Shown here: in pieces, positions 37,295 to 48,490 of the stretch
Layout: each line of letters begins with the position of its first letter
Position numbering within the stretch: position 1 is the first letter of the stretch
Assembly: GCA_964017195.1 (NCBI GenBank)
Contig: OZ024897.1
Location: 3,515,409-3,579,408 of the forward strand
DNA length: 64,000 nt
Origin: Siderastrea radians
Lineage: Eukaryota > Cnidaria > Anthozoa > Scleractinia > Rhizangiidae
Direction: 5' to 3'
Made by a program: the position numbers and the translations under genes
Notes under the pieces: model-generated
Database searches by the model: none
Told to the model about the DNA's origin: nothing
Seen by the model: the letters and a program-made list of their open reading frames with translations, nothing else

Positions 37295-37809
37295 GGGGCC
37301 GATTACATGAGGCGGGCTGGCTCGGTTTGCCGGGATCTCGGCACGTCTGTGAAACACACTAAAAATCAACTTCGCGATTACATGGAAAAATTTCAGCCCG
37401 GTCAGAGCTGGTATCCCGGCATCACGTTGCCGGGATCCCGGCTAGCCGGGATGAAAATTTACCATGTAATCGCGATTGCCGGGCCAACACTTTCTTGTCA
37501 CTAAATTTCGCTTCAGAGCAAAATGGGTCACCAGAAGATCGATATTTCTCTTTCTATATAACACATAAAGGTTTATCAGACCATAAAGCTACGTAAAACT
37601 GAAAATGACACGCCAAAATAATGGGTTAGCGAAAATAAAAAACACTTGATTCATGCTCTTCGATGTAGCCATCTTTTCACACGACAGCTTCTAAATTTAA
37701 CCGCAGGCGGGCTGGCCAGCCTCATGTATTAAATACCGGGCTAAAGAGCCATCTCGGCAGACAGAGCCAGTCCTTCTACCGAGCCAGCCCGGCTCATGTA
37801 ATCGGCCCG
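37295..37809. mobile_element. PIF/Harbinger-like MITE (515 bp, TTA duplication)
   Basis: 32-bp TIRs (GGGCCGATTACATGAG then GCGGGCTGGCTCGG, two mismatches between ends) flanked by TTA at 37292-37294 and 37810-37812. TWA target sites with G-rich termini fit PIF/Harbinger. It contains an inner palindrome (37373-37474) with arms CGCGATTACATGG. Confidence 0.8.
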
Positions 37810-38214
37810 TTAGTCAGCAGAGTGGACAACTTAGAACTAACTTATTAGTATTACTATTAACTTTTTTTAACAAAATGGAAGTTACATGCAAAATATACAG
37901 TATAAACTGATTATACAAGGCATATGAATTCTATCTTATACGACAGCAGTACCACAACTGAACTGAACCTTTTTTGTTTTCTTTTGCAAGCAACATTCGT
38001 TAACTTGTGTGAAACAAGTCCAGGTTATCAGTTATCTAAAACCTTAGAGAGACCTCAAGAGAACACTTGTCTGATGGAACACTCCTGAGTGTGGCTGATA
38101 TAGAACTCTGAAACAAAGGCACTGTGAAGTTGTCTAGCGGCAAAGCCTGCGTAGCTGAAGAGTTTCTAGGATGAACAGTTTTCTCGTCTTTGGATGAAAC
38201 GAAATGCCCTTTTA

Positions 38215-38510
38215 CTCCAGTTTGAGTAAACGTGACTCAGATAAAGTAGTTTACTCAAAATAGAGGGTTGTTTTGACTCATCAAATTGGGTTAAAAGTTT
38301 TGAGTTTGATTTACTCACCAAGTGAGTGAGTATTCACTCGTATGTTTGAGTAAATGGGATCCGCGCTGGATTTACTCAAGATAAAGAGTTGTTTCAACTC
38401 AATATGTTGGGTTAAAAGTTTAACTAATATTTTGAGTAAACCTTACTCAACATATCGAGTAAAATCTTTGACTTTACTCAAAAATGAGTCAGTTTTACTC
38501 ATTTGCAAAA
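38215..38510. repeat. GAGTAAA array, right
   Basis: The same motif family as the left array, placed symmetrically just inside the right arm (for example TTTGAGTAAA, TTTACTCAAAATA, TGAGTGAGTATTCACTC). Confidence 0.85.
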
Positions 38511-38529
38511 ATGCTTTTTTTGCTGTGTG

Positions 38530-38966
38530 TATGCTACAGCTATGACATATGGCGAAAACATTGTTTCAATCTGTCAGGATAACACTGGTACCGGTGAAAC
38601 AATAGAAAATAACGTAAATTTGTAATTTTCTACTGGAAAAAATTCAACCCGATTTTTTTCGAAAACGCTCTCATAGAATTTGTTCAAACTTTGCAGTCTT
38701 GAAGATCTACATCTAGACTGTAAGAGACAATAGGTCGTTTTAAAAGTTTAGGTCTAGATGACGAGAAAATTGCTGATATACAAAAATCATGACGTCATCG
38801 TTTCGTTGCTATGGTAACACCGATGTCAATCAAACCTGCTTTTTTAACAAGTTCATTCAGTTTCTGGTAAATGTGTGAAGCAGCTTGCCCCACCGAGCTC
38901 AGACAGTAAAGTATTAGCCGTTCAAAGTTAGGATGGTGTGCCTCATAAAAATCCAGATGAGCCACC
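38530..38966 (-). repeat. Right long inverted repeat of the TTAA element
   Basis: Inverse partner of the left arm. CRE palindrome TGACGTCA at 38790-38797. Confidence 0.85.
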
Positions 38967-39598
38967 TTAAGTGGTTTACTGATAGCCAAGCTGCTGCTAA
39001 GATTGTTGAAGTAGGCAGCATGAAATTGGGCTTGCACAAGATGGTTCGTAGGATTTTCGATATTTGTATTCGATCGGGGATTCATTTAGAGGTGCAATGG
39101 ATCCCTCGTACTATGAACCAGCAAGCCGATTATATAAGTCGGTTTATTGATACTGATGATTGGCAACTTACCGATGAATTTTTTCTTTTTCTTGATGGTT
39201 GTTGGGGGCCCCATAGTGTTGATTGTCTTACCAATTATTGTAATCATAAGCTCCCTAAATATTTTTCAAGGTTCTGGAACCCCAATACTTCGGGCGTTGA
39301 TTTTTTCTTTCAGCCTCTTCGAGGAGAAAATTGCCTGGTGGTTCCTCCTGTTGGTATTGTTCCGCGTGTTTTGCATTATATGAAATGCCAGCATGCTGCG
39401 GGTACACTCGTCGTACCCCTTTGGCCTTCGGCTCATTTCTGGTCTTTAATTATGAACAAATATAATAATTATCTTGTGGCCCACAGTATTCATGTCGGGA
39501 AGGAGGTCCTTACCCGCGGAAGAAACCCTAATTCGCTCTTAGGGTCCGATCATTTCACAGGCTATATTATTGCCTTGAGAGTGGAGTTTACTGAGTAA
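38967..39598 (+). pseudogene. Second part of RNase H and DIRS linker domain
   Basis: Resumes with WFTDSQAAAKI (third RNase H Asp), QWIPRTMNQQADYISR (fourth), then the WGPHSVDCLTNYCN block and LPKYFSRFWNP found between RNase H and recombinase in DIRS elements. It stops with TAA at 39596-39598. The open frame to its left belongs to the inserted element. Confidence 0.85.
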
Positions 39599-39599
39599 T

Positions 39600-39800
39600 T
39601 TATTGAATATGTTTATTGCGTTGGCACTGGCCAATAATGTTTTGGTTTTCATGGCACTGGCCCAAACAAAGAGTTGTTGATTTACGTGGCACTGGCCCAT
39701 GGTTTATTTACTTATGTGGGGCGGGCCCAAACAATGTTTTATCGTTTCATGCGGCACTGGCCCTTGCATCGATCGGTTTATGTAGAATTATACAGAGCGG
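39600..39800 (+). repeat. Spaced GGCACTGGCC repeats between the pol and recombinase frames
   Basis: GGCACTGGCC(C) occurs at about 39623, 39653, 39688 and 39752, with a variant GGGCGGGCCC at about 39719, spaced roughly 30-35 bp. The stretch is not protein-like. Confidence 0.7.
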
Positions 39801-39844
39801 GTGTTCGCTTTGTTCTTTTAGCGTGTATGTTGTATTCTTGTTTT

Positions 39845-40863
39845 TCCAGGTAATTTTGTCAAGTAAATCATGGAAAGGCTTCCAAAATTTTTCTTCACTG
39901 AGCGTTCGTCAGGTTTTAGACGTGATGTTCAAGTCCAGAGCTGATGCAACTGCTAAAACCTACATACGTGTCATTAGAAAGTTTATGGACTGGTGTAAGA
40001 GTAGGCAAATACGCATGCAGTTACCTTTTCCTTTAGGTGTTGTATCTCTTTATTTGCTTGAAGTCCAGCAGCCTTGTACTTCTAGTTCTTCAGTAATTTT
40101 GGCTCATGCCGCCCTTAAATGGCTGCATTCGTTCGTCCCTAGTCTTGATCGTAACCCGTTGGATAGTGATTTTTGCAGGAATATTGTCGAGTATGCCAAG
40201 CGCCATAAAACGCAGCCGATTATGAAAAAGAAGCCTATTACCACAGAAATCATTAAGAATAACTTAGATGTTTATAGCAAGGAGGATGCTAATTTAAAGG
40301 ATCTTCGTATTGCCGCGTTATGATTTTTAGCCTTCGCCGGGTTTTTTCGGTATGATGAATTATGTAATATTGTTCCTAAGCATATTGAGTTTTGCAGTGG
40401 TTATATAAGGATCTCCTTGCCTCGTAGTAAGACAGAAATTTATAGAGAAGGGAATTATGTCTATATTAGTGAATCCAAGTCTAAGTATTAACTGCCCTGT
40501 TGGTGTTTTAAGAAGGTACTTGGATTTATCTGGCATTGACGTATGTAGTACTCTTCCTTTGTTTAGACCTCTTTTTTTTCACCGTAGTAGTTCTAGCTAT
40601 ACCTTGAGGGATGGTAAGTTTTCTTACTTTACTTGTAGGAAGATTCTAAGAGATAGCTTAAGCCAGCTGGGCTATAACCCTAATGATTATGGTCTTCATA
40701 GTTTAAGATCCGGTGGTGCTACATCTGCGGTGCATTATAGTGGTCACGCGATTCCTGAAAGGCTGCTTAAAAATACACGGCAGGTGGAAGTCCGACTCCG
40801 CTAAGGATATGTATGTTCAAGAAAGCCTTGAGAATAGGTTACAAGTAACTAAGTACCTAGGAT
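39845..40863 (+). pseudogene. Tyrosine recombinase of the DIRS-like element
   Basis: The N-terminal SAM-like part includes SRADATAKTYIRVIRKFMDW. The catalytic part includes FFRYDEL (first Arg), GLHSLRSGGATSA (His and second Arg), then GRWKSDSAKDMYVQ (Trp and the nucleophile Tyr) and a final KYLGL before TAA. It would act in place of a DDE integrase to insert circular cDNA. Decay: a TGA at 40321, a frame change near 40480, and another just before GRWK. Confidence 0.87.
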
Positions 40864-40984
40864 TATAACATTATCGAGCTTACATATTTACTTTTATTCC
40901 TTTGTTGTAAAAAAAAAATTCAGATTTATATTTGTTTTTTTGTATTCCATTTTGTATTAGTAATTCAATCTAAGATGTAATAAA

Positions 40985-41810
40985 CTGTTGGATCCGCTTG
41001 CGTATCCTCCCATATTTCTTGTTTGCCTTGTCTGTATTAAGGGAATTTAAGGGTAAAATAATTTACGTTCGTTTGAGCGAAACGAATTAGAACGTAATTT
41101 GTGTTTCTTTTAGTACCAACAAAGCAAGAGATAACAATGATGACACTCTCCTGCTAGTGTTGTCTCGTTGTCTAGGATATTCTCCTACTGTCACTTGATT
41201 ATCGTTTGCACAGCGGTGCAACATTTTCACATTTGCAATGTTATAAATTATGCATAAGTAAGGTTTATTTTTTTCTCCTATGGCATTGGCGGCCACTGCT
41301 CTGTTGAAATTGAATAAATACTTGCGCTATACAAACACAAATCAATTGTCTTATTGTTAAAAATTATTTTATCAATTATCAATTAAACCTTTTATTTTAA
41401 AACTTTTTTATTTTCTGTTTTAAGGTGATTTATGTCGCTATCAACATTATGGGAACTATTTTGGATTAGGCGGGAAAAATCTGGGTCAAAGAGAAGGCCT
41501 GGGTTCAAGGTTGATTCAGTAATTTTTTTATCCAAACGATCTACTTCGACTTGTGGCTTTAAATGGCCAACTTATTCTCTTTTTCACTTTTTAGTCTTTT
41601 TTGACTGAGGTTTTAAAGAACATGAATTTTGAGAGTATCCCATTTGATATTTAAGGCTTTAATGTATTTTTAATTGTTAATGTTGGTTTGCTTAATGACT
41701 TTTAGTTTGAAATACATTGCGCAAGTGACTAAGTCCGCACGAAATTCTGTCCAACATAATTTTTTAATTTCTTAAAACTTATCATTAATCAGTAATATAT
41801 ATAGAGATGA
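40985..41810. other. Downstream of the retroelement, nothing recognised
   Basis: AT-rich, with no coding frame or clear repeat. The right terminal repeat of the DIRS-like element may be here but has no visible partner. Confidence 0.5.
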
Positions 41811-41914
41811 TATTACACGGCGGCACGAAGACATGAATTTTATTTTCGAGTAGTAAAATATTGTTTTTTACCACGAGAAAATAAAATTCATATCTTCAAG
41901 CCACAGTGTAATTT
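41811..41914. repeat. Hairpin element with ~47-bp arms
   Basis: The left arm ATTACACGGCGGCACGAAG continues to ATGAATTTTATTTTCGAG. The right arm is its inverse with several substitutions. It is a palindromic MITE remnant. Confidence 0.75.
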
Positions 41915-41921
41915 TCTTTTT

Positions 41922-42105
41922 ATTATATAGACAAGAACATTTTTGCACAACCAACAGTGTAAACGCGGGAAATGACTTCATCGATGTCCTCGCTATTGAG
42001 GATACGGAAAATACGCCACTCGAGTCCCAGATGTAGTTTCGTATGAACTTTACGAGTGGTCTATTTTCCACTAAAACACTCTTGCCTATATAATAAAAAG
42101 GGTTA
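41922..42105. mobile_element. ~180-bp MITE with TTTTTATTATATAG inverted ends
   Basis: CTTTTTATTATATAGACAAGA at the left and its inverse (CTTGCCTATATAATAAAAAG) at the right. It directly abuts the preceding hairpin, and the two may be parts of one composite element. Confidence 0.6.
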
Positions 42106-44402
42106 ACACGACCAGTGAATTTCCAAATGCATTCTTCTCTCCTCCCCCCCTCCACCACCCCGTCCTTCGTTGAGTCGACATAGCTCCTCCGGCTCGGTCA
42201 AACTTATGAAAATTTAAAAGCTACATTTACTGTGGTCAGATCCACCGATTCGAAAAGAATTTCTTGATAGATTTAATGATAGCATTTATCATGGTTAAAA
42301 TGACAAGTGGAATACGAAATGTGTTATCAAGCAGTAGATTGGGAAAGTAGACGAAAGCGTACATCTTACAACATTCAGCGAATGACAAGGTAAGTTCACA
42401 GAATTCAAAAGTATTGTTTACAGTTTACCCCTTGCCAAAAAACCAATTCGACAATTGTTAATTTTGAAATTCCTACTTGCCTGAAAAATTGACAACACCA
42501 ATAGCAGGGTATATGAATACCCTGTAGGGTTCTTTTCCTTACATTATCAAAAATTCGTTTCGTTTCGTTTCGTTATCAAAAGCTAGACATCCAATTACTC
42601 TTTTTCAATGTTGGACGTATGAAGGAAAAAGGTATGAACGTGCGACATGTCGGTCATAGTTATTTATAAGATAATTTTTTTCTCGAAGGCCAAAGAGACT
42701 TGAAGCTATTAGACTTTCTGAAAATCCATTTCATGTGTCAAGATTGAAAATTGCAGGAAACAAAATTCCCAAAAATATAGATTCCATTCTTGCATCAATA
42801 TATAAATACTTGCAATTAATTACTTGCTTTTAAATTTTTTTGGTGCTTTGAAGCCAGGTTCACTCACTTACAGGAACGCATGTAAAAGCGAAATGACCTT
42901 GGCCTGCCTTTGCGAACGATTTTTCAGGACGTACTCTACGTTATAGCGTAAAGACCTTTCTGAACTTGTAAAGACATCATAAACAATAAACGGACCACAA
43001 TTGTTCTCATTATCTTTTTTATTTACTAGGAATAGGAAAACACTTTTTATAAAGAAAGAAAAAAACTTTTGTCAGTGCATCAGTATGCTTATACACGTGC
43101 TTCGTATCGATCCTACTTTCTCGATAAAATTAAAGCTGTTAAGTGGGTTGAGCTTGTGGTTGCTTCGCTAATCAAAACCATGCTAACTTTATTTCCATGG
43201 GATAGAGCATTGGTACAGTTAATGTGAGAGTTTGGGTTTCATTTTTCCTTTCATTTGTCTGAAATATTCGTTAGGCTAAGGCCAAAAGGATTCGGTATCA
43301 TTTAAAGATGTTTCAGTAATACAACATTGCTGTGTTGCATTTGAACAATGAGCAAACGGATCCAACATTGCTTTTCTCACCTCAGAACAAAAGAAAAGTT
43401 GAGACAACATCATTTGACAGTGGCGAAACTTGTTTAACATATTGAAATTGAGCCGGTGAAAATGTTAAACCCCCGGTTAAACCCATATAGCATTCAAGGC
43501 CTTGCACTGTTTTTATTCCTTCAGCACCTACTGACATGTGGATGTCATCTGGTTTCGTGACTTAACTTGTGGTAATAAAATTCTTATTTGAATAAATGGC
43601 AGAAATATTTGATACACCGTGCCAAGCACACAAAAACTACTAAGTGTTTCCACACTTGACAGTCCTTCCTTCAAGTTCAATTTGACTGGCCTACAAATTG
43701 TTTTCAGTCATCATGGAATAAAATTTCATTGAATTCAGGCCAGCGTTTGTCTGACATTGCAAAGTAGGCGGCAGGAATCTTACTTGTAAGTAATTTAATG
43801 AATCAAACTTGATAAAAAAGATAGATGTTTTTTCACTTTAGAACCTATACATCTTCCGCTGTCTTCAAACAACTTAACGTCTAAATCTGTTTTAACTGAT
43901 ACTTAATTTAGCGAAAAGAATAAGCAACATTTGTCAGAAGGGAAAAGAGCGAAACGAAGACCGATTACAATGTAAATTTTGCTGTAAAAAATATTGATAA
44001 ATCAGTATGGAAAACTTTTTTTTTGGTTAAGTGCTCGAAGGCAAAAATTTGGGTCAGTAATAAATAAACGATGGCGAGACATCACGATAGTAAAATAGTA
44101 AATACTTCGCCTTTATTCAACCATTAAATTGGACATTGTTAATTGTACACTTACCATATTCAGTCATTTCTCTTTGAAATGTTTTTGCTTTTACAACTGA
44201 TTTCAAACAAGCTCACACCACTTCTTAAAGTCAGGAGTCAGGACATTCCCAGTAGAGTTTTGAATTAGTTAAGAGACGCACACTGATTTGTCCGGACTAG
44301 GGCAAACAACGTTTTGTAAATCTCATAAGTATGCCTGATTTGAACAGTGTGAACAGTTCTACCCTATCCCATTATCTCTTGTTCTTGTCTTATTTACCAT
44401 GG
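42106..44402. other. Intergenic, no gene recognised
   Basis: A TTTCG microsatellite lies at about 42554-42575. Otherwise unremarkable AT-rich sequence. Confidence 0.55.
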
Positions 44403-44406
44403 CCAG

Positions 44407-44638
44407 TCAGGGTCCCAAAGGGGTTTAGGGCTCCAGGGCTCCGGCCTAAAAATGCAGGGCTCCAGGGCTCCAAGACGGAAAATTCGGGGCTCTAGGGCTC
44501 CAATTCACTCCAGGGCTCCATTTAACCAAAAACAGCATTTTTGTTCGGGCTCCAAGTCGAGAGAGGCTTTGGGCTTCGGGCTCCATGTCAAATATTTCAG
44601 GGCTCCAGGGCTCCAAAGACCCCCCTTTGGGACCCTGA
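44407..44638. mobile_element. 232-bp MITE with GGGCTCCA repeats and CCAG target duplication
   Basis: The TIR is TCAGGGTCCCAAAGGGG at the left and its inverse at the right, flanked by CCAG at 44403-44406 and 44639-44642. The interior is packed with AGGGCTCCA units. A second copy in inverse orientation is at 55725-55917. Confidence 0.8.
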
Positions 44639-44642
44639 CCAG

Positions 44643-47459
44643 TCGCTACACAACATACAGTGTGAATAAACTGATCTAAAACGGTTACGCAGCCAGTGAA
44701 AGTGCACGCTATATGAAAAAGCTTTTTAAATACACTTTAAATGGTGAAAAGGTCAAAAACGTACTGTCGCACTAGATAAGCAAACAGGTGAAAGGTTTTT
44801 AAATGCAGAATTAGAATGCACCAGATCCTCATTAAATTATTGCATGGTTACTAAAACTAAAAATGTCATCCAGTTTCCACCGCGATACATTATTTTGCCG
44901 TGGGCCATTGACTAAAACGTGGCAAGTTACTTAAAAAAACTTCCTTTATTGTAGCAAATTTGAGCGCAAAATAGTTCAGGTGGCCCTCAATTCGCCACTT
45001 GTGAATGCTTTCAGACAGTTGTCTCTAAATTCATCATTTGCGAATCCATTTAGACAGTTGTTTATCATATATACCGAGCGCGGCACTCATGAAAGACAAC
45101 TTGTGGTACTTTTAGGATAAATTGACTGTCTGAATACAAGCCTAAATTTAGAGAGTATTGAACACACTCATGATCTTTCTCAGGCCCCGTTTGCGAATTT
45201 GTTCGTCAAATTTCGGATACATACAGTTTTTATCGTTTTTTGGTATATTTGTTATTTTCAGGATAGCTATCCACAAAAAATAACAAGCAAAAACAATTCG
45301 ACGTTCATGCAATCCGTTTTAAAGTATTGATTCTTGTCCACTGAGCGTTTCATTAGTTTGGGCGGCCCAGATCTCTTTTTTAACGAAATGCAAGAGCATC
45401 CAATGCATGACTGGTCACGGTTTAATAGATGAGTCGTCACGCTTATCTGTTTTAAGCCAATCACTAACGCTGTTATATTCAGAAATACATTAACGTAATT
45501 TATGCATTCGATTCGGCACATGTGAAGGTCGACGTATAAATCAACTGGAGAACGTCTGTCGAATATTCGACTGGCCCAGTCGAAGATGCGGCAGAAGTCC
45601 CATTTAATTCAATTCTGTCAAATTCAATTGATTTAAACGCCGAACTTCGCATGCATTTAATTCCTGAATTAGATTCGGCACATGTGAAATTCGACGTCTA
45701 AACCGGGCCTAAGACCGCCAAATAAAAGACTCATTTTTCAGGGTTTGTATCAATCTGAAGTAAAGTATCAGCACAAATACTAGTGGGAAAGTGCTGAATC
45801 CTAAAATAACACAATAAACACAGTTGTCAATAACTCAATAACTCTTCTTCTCTTCTTTTGCGAATATTTTACCGTTCAGACTGTGAAAAACACGATACAA
45901 ATGCGTCTTTTGTCTTTCTATTCAGCGGTCTTGGTGAATTCAACTGAACTGGACTACTGGGCGAAAATTTATTTCCTCTTCTGCATTTCACTGTCTACTT
46001 CTTCCGCAGTTGTGACAACGAATTTAAGATCTAGACATACCTGTTTAGAGCGGCTTTATATTTCTACATTACATGCCAGTCTTTTTGTGTTTTATAGGGT
46101 TAGTATGTCCTAGTTCATGTAGCTTTTTCTATCGTTTTATTTATAGATACCCTCACAACTCTGGCGTTTTATAAACGGAATATCTTTTGTTTTCTGTTCG
46201 TTTAAGTAGCAGGTGTTAAGTTAATCAAACCAACTATCTTTACCGTGTGCTCGAGTTTGTTTTTAGCCTATGATCGGCTGTAATAAATTATATGCAAATG
46301 AATCTGTAAGGAAGTTATTCTGCAATGATGTCTACAAGGTATGAAACGCCGGAAGCCTTTTTTTAGGGTCGATGGGCAGTCAGATATTATGATTTAGCTG
46401 ACATGCTTCGTAGATGCCTTTCCCTACTAAATCAAATGGTAATCAAGCTACCGTGTTCGTGTAAACATTGTTGAAGAACACGAAGAAACGGACAAAAGTA
46501 AGACAAAGGTCCTTAGCACTCCCGTTACTTATTTCATCCTAATTTCGCAACAGTAAGGCCTCTGCTAGCTTTTCCAGAAATGATCTTCCCACAAGTGTCC
46601 CAGAACTTCGAGGGCAATTCTGGTTAATTGTACTCCATTTTGGTTTCCATCTATTTATTATTTTCATAACTTCAAAGTTCAAATTCAACTCACGTTCATG
46701 CCTTACTATAATTGTTCGTATGTATATTTCCCTAAATTCGATGATCATCCTCTCCTTTCTTCTGCTTTATAAACGCTCTAATAACAAAAACAAAATCTGA
46801 CATAGTTATCGAGCCCAACACGTCAAACCCATGATAGAATTTACGAATGGCGTGAAACGTCGAAGGGACAACAAAGGGAAATGGGTGAAACGTACGAAAA
46901 ACAGCATTCAGCTGTACAGCGCCCTTATTAATTTTGTGAAGGTGGTGACAATCACCACTTTGGGTGTTAAGGCCCCCGGAAAAAAAACAATAAGTGAGAA
47001 ACGTTAGCCCAGACGTTCTTGCGCCACTGACGGCATCTGGGAGATAATTGTCTCCCTTTCGATGCCATCGTGTTTGTAAAGCCAAGCTACCAGACACTGA
47101 AACGGGACTTTTCTAGGCTTCAGTGAAGAACAAGAACAAGCCAACTGAGGGAACTTTTAACTTTTGGTTGACTTTCGTGGCTCACAAACGTCAGCACCTC
47201 AGTTAAACGTCACTGCGTTCATTTCTTAAATGTTTGTTTCCTCGTTTGTGTGCGCACGCAACACATTTTGCCACAATAAATCTTTCGTGTGCATGAGAAA
47301 GGGAAAACATGTTCTGATGTCAACGTGTCAAGCTACAAGATGAGATTTTCTATTCGTGGTGTCAGAAGCGGAAGTTCACCAAACAAGGAAACACTGGACT
47401 TCCAGTAGCTGTCTTAATGACGTAGGCACTTTTGTAGCTTAAGGTTCCTAATTTTCTCT
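44643..47459. other. Intergenic; possible MITE at 45180-45712
   Basis: AGGCCCCGTTTGCG (about 45182) and AAACCGGGCCT (about 45700-45710) look like the two ends of a 530-bp element. Near its right side, ATTCGGCACATGTGAA is directly repeated at 45511 and 45673. No gene is recognised. Confidence 0.4.
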
Positions 47460-48490
47460 GTAGGAGATTCATAAATGTTTGCCCAAGAATGCTCCGTCGT
47501 TTAAGGGATATCTTACAACCAATTTAATCGCCGTGTGCAGATCCAAGTTCTTGAACAAAAATGCACGGTAAATTTCTATGAAAAAGGATGCGATTTTTAA
47601 AACAAACAAACAAACAAACAAACTGAGACTAAGGTAAGGTAAGGTAACTTTATTTAAACACGGTATTTCCTTCAGGTATACATTTACATTGAAGTATAGA
47701 AAAAAAAAACTAACTTCCTAACTAATCTGAAAACTAAGATAAAAGAAACTAAAATAATAAAGATGAAAAGAAAACACCTGCTTTTCAAGGAGGCCGTGTG
47801 TAAAAACAGAATATCGCTAATTAAATTATTTGTCAATCGAAATTTACGTCTCTTAATTTTCCCTTACTAGTTATCCTACGTGGGAACAATTTGGGCCAAT
47901 AGCAGTCTATTTTGGTGCATCCATTAAATGAAAATGAGGAAACATTTACTGAGTAGGAGACCATTCATAAATGTTTGCATAACTAGCTTTTGACGTTTGG
48001 GGGACAACTTGAAGCTGATTTTGTTGTAGTAGGCAGACCCGAGTTGTTCATGATCAAGCATGATTCGCAGACAAGACTCCAACAAGAATGCACGGTGAAT
48101 ATTTACGAAAAAGGATGTGATTTACATCGTAAGAAAGAAATAAAACGGGAAAACAAACAAGCAAACAAACAAACAAACAAACAAAAACTGGAACTAGGTT
48201 TCCAAGGCCGGAACAATTTGGGTTAATAGCAGTCTAGTCTAGTATATTCATGTTCATCTATTTATGCTGCAAATGGGGAAACTGCATTTACTGTGTAGGT
48301 CGCTCATTTACGTTGCGCAATTGTGTTTTGCCGTTTGCGGGACAACTTGCAGCCAATTTCATCCTTGGGGACAGACCCGGATTTTTCAAACACGGTTCGC
48401 GGACGTGACTCGACCGAGAACTGAATGCACCAAGCACAACAGTGAACTTCCAAAAGTGAAAGTTGTTTGTTATCCAATGAAAAAAAATAA
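47460..48490. repeat. Three diverged copies of a ~330-bp unit
   Basis: Shared landmarks: GTAGGAGA.TTCATAAATGTTT, TGCACGGT.AAT, AAAAAGGATG.GATTT, AAAC-microsatellites (about 47603-47625 and 48154-48187), and GAACAATTTGGG.AATAGCAG. Copies start at about 47460, 47953 and 48292. The first is split by a retroposon tail at 47633-47835. Confidence 0.65.
47633..47835 (-). mobile_element. Retroposon 3' end with TTACC tail (minus strand)
   Basis: On the minus strand it ends with CCGTGTTTAAATAAAGTTACC, repeating TTACC. That is an AATAAA signal followed by a short tandem tail, as in many LINEs and SINEs. It shares its end with the piece at 23960-24060. Confidence 0.5.

Larger units (their letters stand above)
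28359..38966. mobile_element. 10.6-kb inverted-repeat element inserted at TTAA, no transposase
   Basis: The ends are GGTGGCTCATTTGGATTTTT (left) and its near-identical inverse at the right, flanked by TTAA at 28355-28358 and 38967-38970. The inverted ends extend about 350-440 bp and continue into GAGTAAA-rich arrays. The right arm carries about 90 bp absent from the left, and the left arm carries a 594-bp fold-back insertion. TTAA duplication is the habit of piggyBac and Kolobok DNA transposons. No transposase-like frame is visible inside, so it is non-autonomous. The interior holds a 1.19-kb tandem duplication, a Harbinger-like MITE and CpG-rich promoter-like sequence. Confidence 0.82.
26841..40984 (+). 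mobile_element. DIRS-like (tyrosine-recombinase) retroelement, decayed and split by a 10.6-kb insertion
   Basis: Order on the plus strand: CCHC zinc knuckle (26871-26925), reverse transcriptase, RNase H, a DIRS-type linker domain, then a tyrosine recombinase. This order and the recombinase in place of a DDE integrase are diagnostic of the DIRS/Ngaro group. The RNase H frame is cut between Lys and Trp of HVK/WFTDSQ by the insertion 28359-38966. Removing it and one TTAA copy leaves a continuous frame there. Other damage is two frameshifts in RT/RNase H, one in-frame TGA and at least two frameshifts in the recombinase, so the copy is dead. AATAAA lies at 40979. The element ends were not found. 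Confidence 0.85.

Noticed and set aside
39616..39844. N-terminal extension of the recombinase frame
   Set aside because: Translation consists of repeated HWP/GTGP pieces from the spaced G/C boxes and is not protein-like; the domain begins near 39870.
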